Below are positions 28,360 through 36,721 of a DNA stretch of 64,000 bases, piece after piece. Position 1 is the first letter of the stretch. Each line of letters starts with the position of its first letter. The position numbers and the translations under genes are program-made. This stretch comes from Bacteroidales bacterium (GTDB lineage: Bacteria > Bacteroidota > Bacteroidia > Bacteroidales > UBA3824): the NCBI GenBank assembly GCA_016286055.1, contig JAEERW010000008.1:160604-224603 (forward strand), read 5' to 3'. The notes beneath the pieces were generated by a model that had not been told where the DNA came from, did no database searches, and saw only the letters and a list, made by a program, of their open reading frames with translations.

Positions 28360-29547
28360 TTAGTGAATTGTTCTTGCCTTTCCGTCTTTAAAAATCAAGT
28401 ATTCCAAAGTGTGGAAACCACGCAATTGCTGAGCCGATTCGATGTTTTGAGCGTTTTGGCTACCTTCTTCACCTTCGGGGATTTCTTCATAATCGCCACT
28501 CCATTCGAGTTCGCCCCAAGATGCTGTGTTAAAGATTTTTACGATACCGCTGAGGTCGAGAGGCCATGAGTCCATATTGGGGTCGAGACCCTTGTCGGCA
28601 ACAGGACCAAAGAGGAAAGCCTCGCTCGATTCCCAAGGATTGCGTGCTGCAAGCCAAGCGTCGGCACATTTGCTGAAACCTTCGTTTGAGGGGTTTTTCT
28701 CAAAAGCCACTACTGCGTTGTAAAGTTCGGTGTTCTTTTCTGACAGACTTTTATAAGTGGGAAGAATAACACCGTTAACATATTGATTAAGAACGGCATC
28801 CCAATTGTAATCGGCAAGATTGTTGTCGATGTACGATTTTAATTCTTTGTCTAAAACATCGCTGAGTTCTCCGCAAGCCTCGATAGCAGCCTGAGCCTCG
28901 GCACTTCCAAGATTGTTGCGGAAGGGTTGAGGAATTGCCAAAATAGCATCCTGAGCACCCTTGATGGCTGCAATCACCTTGGCATCAAGTTCAGCGTTTT
29001 TGCCGTTGATAACCTTTGAGATAGAATTTGCATTTACCACGCCGTCGAGCGAACCGTAGTATGCATTTTTGATAGAGGCAATGTTGTTAGAAAAATCGAC
29101 ACGAGAGTGCCACGAAAACCAAGATTCTACTTGGAGAACTGCATCGTCGTGTTTGCCGCTGTTCCAAGTGTCAACAGGACCCTTGATTTTTGAGTCGCCA
29201 ACCTCGCCGGCAATGTCTACACAACCGTCAATAATCTGTTCTACACAGTCTTTCGACGATTGAAAACCAGCTCCGGTGTATCCGAGGAAGCGTTTTGCGT
29301 AACTGTCGCCACCGTCGTATGCGGTGTTCCAATAATTGTAGAGGTTGTCTGAGTCGGTCTTCAAGAGGGTAGCCACAACGCGCATATAGTTGCCCCATTG
29401 TTTTGCGTACGAAGAGTTGTACTCAGTGTTAACAGCCTCGTTTTCAGAAATATTGGCTAATGGTTCTTCTTCATCGTCTTTGCAGGCGGTGAATGTTGCT
29501 GCGCCGAACGCTAAAAGTCCGGCAGCGAATAATGCTCTTTTTTTCAT
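28360..29547 (-). CDS. Imelysin-family lipoprotein (EfeO/M75-like)
   Basis: Lipobox GAATFTACKDDEE; GFHTLEYLIFKDGKAR (GxHxxE motif); iron-regulated/imelysin-like helical composition. Confidence 0.85.
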   Translation of the reverse strand: MKKRALFAAGLLAFGAATFTACKDDEEEPLANISENEAVNTEYNSSYAKQWGNYMRVVATLLKTDSDNLYNYWNTAYDGGDSYAKRFLGYTGAGFQSSKDCVEQIIDGCVDIAGEVGDSKIKGPVDTWNSGKHDDAVLQVESWFSWHSRVDFSNNIASIKNAYYGSLDGVVNANSISKVINGKNAELDAKVIAAIKGAQDAILAIPQPFRNNLGSAEAQAAIEACGELSDVLDKELKSYIDNNLADYNWDAVLNQYVNGVILPTYKSLSEKNTELYNAVVAFEKNPSNEGFSKCADAWLAARNPWESSEAFLFGPVADKGLDPNMDSWPLDLSGIVKIFNTASWGELEWSGDYEEIPEGEEGSQNAQNIESAQQLRGFHTLEYLIFKDGKARTIH

Positions 29548-29596
29548 TTTATATTGTGTTTTAATTAATTACGAATTATGAATTATGTATTATGAA

Positions 29597-30913
29597 TTAC
29601 TTCTGCCAAAACCACCCCACGTATGCAATGGCAATGCAGAATTCGTTTTCGTTGTTGAAAGAAGATTTGGTGTTTTTAAACATCTCGTCAGTACCTATTT
29701 TTCGGTATGTGTAATCCGCCTTGATTACGAGGTTGGGAAGGGCGAAATAGTTCAAACCCCACGTCCAATAGTTCACTTGGCAGCGGTCGTCCATAAGTTG
29801 GAGTTGCTCGCCTTTTTCTTGCGGATTATAATATTCGTAATGGGCAAATGGTTGAATGTTAGGAAATTTGTCGCCGCCATTGAAAGTATTTTTTAAATTA
29901 ACGCCAAGTTCAAAATTGTAATTAAGTGCGTTTTTGGCAACGTTGGGAGTGCGGCTGTAACCCGATTTGTTGGAGTATGTGCGTATGGTTTTGTCGATAA
30001 ACAGCACCTCGGTGAGATTACCGCTGAGAAAACTTCCTCGGAATGTTACAAATTTGTTTTTGTATTGAGCGTCAACAGAATATATTGAAATATTGATAGG
30101 GTCGTTGCTGTTGAAAGTATTCAGACGGTCGCAATTTTTGCCTGCATCGTGGCAGTAATACATTGAGTATCCGAGTCTTAGTCCGGGCAAACCGTTGTAA
30201 TCGAGTCGCAAAACGTAAGCCGGACGGGTAAAATTATCTGCCTCAAAGAATCCCTGACGACCGCCCTTTATCCAATTGTAACGGCTAAAACCGAGAGGGT
30301 TTTGACCTGCCACAATCTGCGCCTGATAGTCGAATTTTGCAAATCCACCGCCAAACGAGCCGAAAAACTCAATACCTGTTTCGTGCCAAGTGCAAGGCAT
30401 TATGGTAGTTGCGCCTTCGGGACGGAATGTGGTGTAAAAATTGATTGGTTCGTGGTGAGCGTTGGTAAGTCCCACAGGCAGAACAATATGTCCCACCTTA
30501 ATATTAAAAGCGTCCACAATTTTGCGAGTGATGTGGAATTGTTCGAGAGCCACCTCGCCGCCCTTTTCCATTTCGGTTTCGTATTCGCCGTTTTCGCTTC
30601 CGCTGCCGGCTTCCATCTCCATTGCTGTGCCTGTGCCGCCTGCTTCAAATTCAATTTCTGCCCCGAGAATCCATTTGGGATTAAATTTGTAATCAATAGC
30701 CAATACAAAACGGGGAATCGAAATCTGTGCGTGATTTATCTCAGAATTGCCCTTAGGCGAACCTGTCCAACGGTTTAATCCATAATTTTGCCACGAACCA
30801 AGAATTTCGCCATAACTTCCGACACGGATTTTTTGATAAGTAGTGTCGTCTTGGGCATTTGCGGTGGAAACTAATAATATAGCCGCTGTTATTAAAAGAA
30901 TTAGTTTGTTCAT
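29597..30913 (-). CDS. Porin, OprO/OprP-like
   Basis: Signal peptide; EILGSWQNYG..., ISIPRFVLAIDYKFNPKWILGAEIEFEAGGTG..., C-terminal FCIAIAYVGWFWQK. Confidence 0.8.
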   Translation of the reverse strand: MNKLILLITAAILLVSTANAQDDTTYQKIRVGSYGEILGSWQNYGLNRWTGSPKGNSEINHAQISIPRFVLAIDYKFNPKWILGAEIEFEAGGTGTAMEMEAGSGSENGEYETEMEKGGEVALEQFHITRKIVDAFNIKVGHIVLPVGLTNAHHEPINFYTTFRPEGATTIMPCTWHETGIEFFGSFGGGFAKFDYQAQIVAGQNPLGFSRYNWIKGGRQGFFEADNFTRPAYVLRLDYNGLPGLRLGYSMYYCHDAGKNCDRLNTFNSNDPINISIYSVDAQYKNKFVTFRGSFLSGNLTEVLFIDKTIRTYSNKSGYSRTPNVAKNALNYNFELGVNLKNTFNGGDKFPNIQPFAHYEYYNPQEKGEQLQLMDDRCQVNYWTWGLNYFALPNLVIKADYTYRKIGTDEMFKNTKSSFNNENEFCIAIAYVGWFWQK

Positions 30914-30971
30914 CTCTATCTGTAATTAGATTCGCCGCAAAATTACAGGCAGATAAAACAGCGCACAATCA

Positions 30972-30984
30972 CCAAAAGTAGGTA
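30972..30984. promoter_or_regulatory. Candidate operator copy sharing 11/13 bases with the palindrome core upstream of the hemerythrin-LuxR gene
   Basis: ccaaaagtaggta versus ctaaaattaggta (24560-24572); 59 bp upstream of porin start. Confidence 0.5.
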
Positions 30985-31026
30985 AATTTTTGGAGGGGAT
31001 AATTAAGAATGGGGATGAGAAAAAGA

Positions 31027-31184
31027 GCGGGAAACAAGATTCGAACTCGTGTCTTCACACCATAATAATTAATGACCGACTGTGTGTGCTCTAACCATTG
31101 GAGATTTACGCAACTAACTTTCTGAAAACTCTTAAAACAAAGTTTAAGAATTTTCCGTTGCTACTGCCACTAAGCTATTCCCGC
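31027..31184 (-). ncRNA. Anomalous tRNA-like element (tRNA-Gly-like acceptor/T arms with large internal insertion)
   Basis: 5' GCGGGAA pairs with 3' TTCCCGC (7/7); canonical T arm ACGAG-TTCGAAT-CTTGT; D arm GCTTAGTGGCAGTAGC; second D-arm-like CTCCAATGGTTAGAG; total 158 nt. Confidence 0.6.
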
Positions 31185-31237
31185 ATTAAGGTGCTGCAAA
31201 ATTAGAAAAAGATTCTCAAAAAACAAGCGACAATTAC

Positions 31238-32326
31238 TCACCCCTCGATATGACTAAAAAACTCCAACACATCGTCCCAAGTTTTGTAGGGGGCTTCGCC
31301 GAATTGGAGAAATGCGCCCATAAAATCTTTGGCACCGTTGTGGATGCGGTCGTCGATGAGATAGTCGCCGTAGTTGAGGTTTTTGTGGTGCGATAGTATC
31401 AGGCGGCGGAATGCTGGCACGCCGAGCCATTTTTGCACCCAAAGCATCTTGTCGGTCCACGACGATGGATTGCCCCACGGTGCCGACGATAATATATAGG
31501 TGTCGTATTTGAGCGAAAGTTGTCGAAACGCCTTAACTGCGCTCGGCATAGGTTCAAGCCTCGAAAAATAACCCGGAATATCCCAAATGCGTCCCTCGTA
31601 TTGTTTCAACTCTGCCTCGGTGCATTTGTGGATGCCGTTGTGATAGTCTACGAGCGTTTCGTCGAGGTCGATATAGAGAATAGGCCGCTGACGGTTGTTG
31701 AGTTTGTCGTCGATCCAATGGATAACGGGAATCACCGAATTGAGCAAGATAGAATCGTTGAGCCGGTGTTCGCCGTCAAACCAAATTGCATTCATATAAT
31801 GCGCTGCAAAAATGTCGTGAGTATGCACAAGAGGGTCTTTATCGCCAAAAAGTCCGTAAACAAGATTGCGGTGCTCCTCCACATTGATTTGCGAGAAACT
31901 ATTAGCCATCACCTGTTTAAACTCGTCCACCTCGGTTTGTGTAATCCAAAATTCGGTTTCGCCATCATCGCGAGGGTTGAGCCATTTTTGCTTGCCCATA
32001 CCGTGGAGAGTTTTGAGGGTTTCGCCAATTTGAAACGCGGGATTCACCAAAATGCGGTTAAAACCATAGAGTTGCTCGGTGTAAAGTCCACCCATCGACG
32101 TGCCGATAATAAGGTCGGGCTTTTGGGTGTCGCAGATATTGCGGAGCAGATCCATTGCTTTTAGCGGGCTAACGGGCATGTCGGGTGAAATCACCTCGGC
32201 GTTAGGCATAAGTATTCGGAGGCTTTTGGCAGTTCCGCTAGCGCCCGACGAGGCAAATCCGTGAACATAGAGAATTTTTCGTCCCGCCATCATATCGGGA
32301 TATTGAATGTAGTTTTGGTTTTCCAT
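31238..32326 (-). CDS. Fused YqiA/YcfP-like alpha/beta hydrolase and NT5C-type HAD 5'-nucleotidase
   Basis: ILYVHGFASSGASGTAKSLR, IIGTSMGGLYTEQLYG (esterase); C-terminal ILYIDLDETLVDYHNGI ... YDTYILSSAPWGNPSSWTDKMLWVQKWLG ... YLIDDRIHNGAKDF (NT5C). Confidence 0.85.
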   Translation of the reverse strand: MENQNYIQYPDMMAGRKILYVHGFASSGASGTAKSLRILMPNAEVISPDMPVSPLKAMDLLRNICDTQKPDLIIGTSMGGLYTEQLYGFNRILVNPAFQIGETLKTLHGMGKQKWLNPRDDGETEFWITQTEVDEFKQVMANSFSQINVEEHRNLVYGLFGDKDPLVHTHDIFAAHYMNAIWFDGEHRLNDSILLNSVIPVIHWIDDKLNNRQRPILYIDLDETLVDYHNGIHKCTEAELKQYEGRIWDIPGYFSRLEPMPSAVKAFRQLSLKYDTYILSSAPWGNPSSWTDKMLWVQKWLGVPAFRRLILSHHKNLNYGDYLIDDRIHNGAKDFMGAFLQFGEAPYKTWDDVLEFFSHIEG

Positions 32327-32362
32327 AAGTAAATATTTGTCCGCAAAGATATGGAAAAAGCA

Positions 32363-34105
32363 TTATTTCTCCAATTCTGCATTAATCTTCTGCCTGAAAT
32401 AATCTGTTCCATATCCGCCGAAATCCTTTACCATACCGTCTTTGCCAATAAGAACATAGGCGGGGATGCCAGTGAAACCCCATTTCCGTTTTAGAGCGTC
32501 CACGTCGCTATTGGGAAGACGGTGGTGCAGACCTTTGATAGTAGGTATCAGTTCGTTGTATTCATTTTCGGGCGAAGTCATATCCGCCAAATACATAAAT
32601 ACTACATCTTTATCTTCAAACTCTGCCTTCATCGGCTCCATATCCTTAATTGCGCCACGACAGGGACCGCACCAAGTGTTCCAAAAATCTATCAAAACCA
32701 CTTTGTTTTGGTTGTCTTTCAACAATTCTACCAACAGCGAATCAGCAACGCTTTCACCTTCCTTGTGAGCATAATATCCGCCTCGTTCATTTTCTGCCTC
32801 TGTTTCTCCACGAATTTCAGCGTTTTTTGCCTTGACGTATTTGGCGTAAAACGGGTTGGACATTTTTTCAATTTCTGTTACCAATTCATCAGGAACTGGG
32901 ATGCCTTTGGGTATATAATTGTAACAAATATCATACAACTTGCCAAAATCACAAAAATAACCCTCACCGCCACAAGCAGCCTTCCATTCTTCCGTTACCT
33001 TTTGATTATGTTTTTCAATATAATCTTCTACTGTTTTAATAAAAGCAATCTCCTCGTCAGTGCGCGTGGTGTCTTTCTTCTTCATTTTCTCTACAATTGC
33101 ATCTGCAATGTCTTTCTCTTTAACCGTCAAATGTCCATCGAATAACATATTATCCACCATGTATTGAAAAACGTCTCGTTTGTTGAGATCAGATTTGGAG
33201 AATTTCTCGTTCTCCAAAAAAATCCTACCATCACCAAACCAATTCCAAATATTAAAGATTTGAATCATATCGTATGTGTAAAACATCATAATATGGTCAA
33301 TGTCAAGAATTTTTGGGTAATTGTAATAATTATTGATATCATCCTGAAATTGTGGATTGGCGCAGGCCACGTTGAATTGTTCTCTCCATATTTTCAAATC
33401 TCTAAACGCCCTCGAAAGAATTTCCGCTGTCTGGTATTTCAACATAAGGTGCATATATTCTTTGGCGCGTTTGGTAATGTGCATTGTATCAACCATTTTG
33501 CTATATCGTTCGTGACCGTCTAAAATGTATTTTTTGTACTCCAACATTGTAAAAGTGGCTGCTTTTCTCATAGTGTCGTTGTTGTAAATCAACTCTTTTT
33601 TAAACTTATCATAAAAGGGCAAGTTGAGGGCGTAGTTCAAATCCACGTTCTCACCAGCAAAATAGGGAATCAGTTTTTGATGTTGAGTAATATCGTTGAC
33701 GTCAAAACTTATCTCGATGGTTTTGCCTGCGGCACAAACAACTAATCCATAGAAAAACGAATCAATATCCAAGGTTACAGTTTGATACTTAACAGTCATC
33801 GGCACTTTGATTTCAAAAGTGTGGTCGGGGTTCAACTCTACTGCAACACACTCTTGTCCATAAAAGGGGTTGATGATATAAATTTTCGCAATCATCTTGT
33901 CTTGTGTGTTAACCACTTGCGGATTAAAATTATATATCTTACCCTTTACAATCGCCGGTTTTATCGAAAATTCCTCTTTTTCAAGGCTTTTGCCATTATC
34001 TTTGATTTTGTCGGCGTAATGTTTGATTTTGTAAGGCATTTCGTCCTGCGCCAACATCGTTAGCGGCAATAGGATAGCGGTTAAAATTAATAGCAATTTT
34101 TTCAT
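32363..34105 (-). CDS. TlpA-like thioredoxin-domain protein
   Basis: C-terminal NKVVLIDFWNTWCGPCRGAIKDMEPMKAEFEDKDVVFMYLADMTS...KRKWGFTGIPAYVLIGKDG. Confidence 0.88.
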   Translation of the reverse strand: MKKLLLILTAILLPLTMLAQDEMPYKIKHYADKIKDNGKSLEKEEFSIKPAIVKGKIYNFNPQVVNTQDKMIAKIYIINPFYGQECVAVELNPDHTFEIKVPMTVKYQTVTLDIDSFFYGLVVCAAGKTIEISFDVNDITQHQKLIPYFAGENVDLNYALNLPFYDKFKKELIYNNDTMRKAATFTMLEYKKYILDGHERYSKMVDTMHITKRAKEYMHLMLKYQTAEILSRAFRDLKIWREQFNVACANPQFQDDINNYYNYPKILDIDHIMMFYTYDMIQIFNIWNWFGDGRIFLENEKFSKSDLNKRDVFQYMVDNMLFDGHLTVKEKDIADAIVEKMKKKDTTRTDEEIAFIKTVEDYIEKHNQKVTEEWKAACGGEGYFCDFGKLYDICYNYIPKGIPVPDELVTEIEKMSNPFYAKYVKAKNAEIRGETEAENERGGYYAHKEGESVADSLLVELLKDNQNKVVLIDFWNTWCGPCRGAIKDMEPMKAEFEDKDVVFMYLADMTSPENEYNELIPTIKGLHHRLPNSDVDALKRKWGFTGIPAYVLIGKDGMVKDFGGYGTDYFRQKINAELEK

Positions 34106-34329
34106 TTTTTAGTTTTTTTATAATGTTTGTTTTCCAATAGACAACCAAATTTCCAAAATATTACAGTAAAATGGAGAAAATTTTAAAAAAAAAAATGCGT
34201 ATAGAAAAAAATCTTGCTGAGATGTGTTGAATACGTGATTTTCTTAATCGCCAAAGGAGAGAAAATAATTTTTTTTGTTTTTAATCGGCGAATGCCTATT
34301 TTTACGGCGACAAAATTTTTTATGCAATT

Positions 34330-35367
34330 ATGGGAAAACTTATCAAACCCGAACATTACAAACCCATTCTCGATTTGAAACAAACCGAGTTGGGTATCAA
34401 GAGAATCAAGGATTTTTTTGAGAGCAGCCTTTCGGCAGAACTTAAACTTCGCCGTGTTACCGCGCCCCTTTTTGTGTTGAAGGGAACCGGCATCAACGAC
34501 GACCTCAACGGCGTGGAGCGTCCTGTTACGTTCCCTATCAAGGATTTTGGCGACCAAAAAGCCGAAGTGGTTCATTCGCTTGCCAAGTGGAAACGCCTGA
34601 CCCTCGCCGATTATAATATCGAGAGCGGCTACGGAATCTACACCGATATGAACGCCATCCGTCCCGATGAGGAACTCGACAACCTCCATTCGCTCTATGT
34701 AGACCAATGGGATTGGGAACGCCATATCGAACCCCAAGACCGTAACATAGATTTTCTAAAAAACATCGTTAAACGCATCTATTCTGTAATGATAAAAACC
34801 GAATACGTTGTGTACGAGATGTTTCCGCAGATTAAACCCTCGCTGCCCGAAGATATTTTCTTTGTAAGCGCCGAGGAATTGTGCAAAAAATACCCCAACC
34901 TTACACCTCACGAGCGCGAAGACGCCATCTGCCGCGAACACAAGGCTGTGTTTATTATGGGCATTGGTGGCAAACTCTCCGACGGCGAAAAACACGATGG
35001 CCGCGCTCCCGACTACGACGATTGGAGCACTCCTAACTCCGACGGTTTCAAGGGTTTAAACGGCGACATCCTTGTTTGGAACGATATTCTCGGACGTTCG
35101 TTTGAACTTTCGTCGATGGGTGTACGCGTTGACAAAGAGGCACTTTTGCGCCAACTTGAAATCGAAGGCAAAAACGAGCGCAAAGAACTCTATTTCCACA
35201 AACGCCTATTGGACGGCACATTGCCCGAATCAATTGGTGGCGGCATCGGACAGAGCCGTCTCTGTATGTTTTTCCTCAAAAAAGCTCACATCGGCGAAAT
35301 CCAATCATCGCTTTGGAGCGACGAAATGCGTAAAGAGTGCAAACAGGCTAATATACCGCTGATATAA
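34330..35367 (+). CDS. asnA: Aspartate-ammonia ligase
   Basis: RVTAPLFVLKGTGINDDLNGVERPVTFPIKD...VHSLAKWKRLTLADY...GIYTDMNAIRPDEELDNLHSLYVDQWDWE. Confidence 0.95.
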   Translation: MGKLIKPEHYKPILDLKQTELGIKRIKDFFESSLSAELKLRRVTAPLFVLKGTGINDDLNGVERPVTFPIKDFGDQKAEVVHSLAKWKRLTLADYNIESGYGIYTDMNAIRPDEELDNLHSLYVDQWDWERHIEPQDRNIDFLKNIVKRIYSVMIKTEYVVYEMFPQIKPSLPEDIFFVSAEELCKKYPNLTPHEREDAICREHKAVFIMGIGGKLSDGEKHDGRAPDYDDWSTPNSDGFKGLNGDILVWNDILGRSFELSSMGVRVDKEALLRQLEIEGKNERKELYFHKRLLDGTLPESIGGGIGQSRLCMFFLKKAHIGEIQSSLWSDEMRKECKQANIPLI

Positions 35368-35387
35368 TACCATTTCTCTATTTAAAG

Positions 35388-35450
35388 CACTTAGTTAATT
35401 AACCTATTATTACATTATGTAATATAAGTAATTAACTAAGTGTTTTTTTT
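35388..35450 (+). terminator. Intrinsic terminator of asnA with nested inner hairpin
   Basis: cacttagttaatt...aattaactaagtg + T8, inner attaca-tta-tgtaat. Confidence 0.8.
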
Positions 35451-35506
35451 GATAACTACAAAGATATGTTTTTGGATATTGGACTATAACAAAGAGTATT
35501 TTAAGA

Positions 35507-36652
35507 CTATTTGATATTCAAATAGTCCAATATATCTCCAATAGTATTGCAGATGTATTTTACATCTTCGAGACGGAGTTCGTAGTATAGCGGCAGGCGG
35601 AGGAGCGTGTCCTCGTATTTGTCGCAGTTTTTGAGAGGTGTGCCTTTGTAAGAGTCTTTAAAATAAGGACTTTTGTGCAAACCCAAGTAATGGGTGACGG
35701 CGAGAATCTGTTTTTCGCCAAGGTAGTCGGCTATTTTTTTGCGCTGTTTTGAGTTTTTGCACACTATATAAAATATGTGTCCGTTGCCAGTGGCCTCGGG
35801 CTGATGGAATGGCAGGGCAATGTAGCCTTTGTCTTCAAACGGTTTGAGGAGTTTGTAGTACAAGGTCCACAGTTTGATACGTTTCAATTGAATCTGTCCA
35901 GATTTTTCTATTTGTGCATAGAGAAACGCCGAAGTGAGTTCCGACGGAAGAAACGAACTGCCTATATCAACCCATTGATACTTATTTACTTTGCCACGCG
36001 AAAAATCGGCTCGGTTGGTTCCTTTTTCCCAAATAATTTCGGCACGTGAATAGAGTTTGGGGTCGTTTACCACCAACATTCCGCCTTCGCCGGCAATGAT
36101 ATTCTTGGTTTCGTGAAACGAGAACGTTGCCATAGTGCCGAAACATCCCGCCGCCTTGCCATCGTAATACGAGTCGAAAGCCTGCGCTGCATCTTCAATC
36201 AGCATAATATTGTGGCTTTTGGCAATTTGGCAAATGCGTTTCATCTCGCATACAAATCCTGCATAGTGCACCACTACAATCACCTTGGTCTTGGGAGTGA
36301 TGAGGCGTTCAATTTCGGCGGCATCAATATTGGGATTGTCGGCGCGGCTGTCGGCAAAAACCAACGTAGCGTTTTGACGTGCAAATGCCAAAGCCGTAGA
36401 TACAAAAGTGTATGCGGGCAGAATTACCTCGTCACCCTCTTTTACGCCAGAGAGAATCGCCGCCATTTCAAGAGCGTCGGTGCAGCTCGATGTCATTAAG
36501 CATTTGCCGTAGTGGTACTTATCCTCGAAATAGCGCTGACATTTTTGGGTAAACATACCGTTGCCCGAAATTTTGCCGCTCTTAACGGCATCTCGTATAT
36601 ATTTAATCTCGTTGCCGCAAAGAAACGGCTTATTGTAAGGAATTGGTTCCAT
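35507..36652 (-). CDS. rffA: DegT/DnrJ/EryC1/StrS aminotransferase, dTDP-4-amino-4,6-dideoxygalactose transaminase type
   Basis: IPYNKPFLCGNEIKYIRDAVKSGKISGNGMFTQKCQRYFE...LMTSSCTDALEMAAIL...GDEVILPAYTFVSTALAF...MATFSFHETKNIIAGEGG. Confidence 0.88.
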   Translation of the reverse strand: MEPIPYNKPFLCGNEIKYIRDAVKSGKISGNGMFTQKCQRYFEDKYHYGKCLMTSSCTDALEMAAILSGVKEGDEVILPAYTFVSTALAFARQNATLVFADSRADNPNIDAAEIERLITPKTKVIVVVHYAGFVCEMKRICQIAKSHNIMLIEDAAQAFDSYYDGKAAGCFGTMATFSFHETKNIIAGEGGMLVVNDPKLYSRAEIIWEKGTNRADFSRGKVNKYQWVDIGSSFLPSELTSAFLYAQIEKSGQIQLKRIKLWTLYYKLLKPFEDKGYIALPFHQPEATGNGHIFYIVCKNSKQRKKIADYLGEKQILAVTHYLGLHKSPYFKDSYKGTPLKNCDKYEDTLLRLPLYYELRLEDVKYICNTIGDILDYLNIK

Positions 36653-36721
36653 TTTTTGTTTTGTAATCAATAATTTTATAATTTTACGTGCTGAATTTTA
36701 AAACTCAAACTAAGCACAATT

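Noticed and set aside
29559-29600. attacgaattatgaattatgtattatgaattac repeats considered as CRISPR or operator
   Set aside because: Short AT-rich simple repeat without spacers; common low-complexity intergenic sequence in Bacteroidetes-type genomes.
31027-31184. tmRNA
   Set aside because: Too short, acceptor is Gly-like rather than the Ala-type tmRNA end, and no tag-like reading frame was evident.
31520-32164. 214-aa plus-strand ORF
   Set aside because: Antisense to the esterase/nucleotidase fusion.
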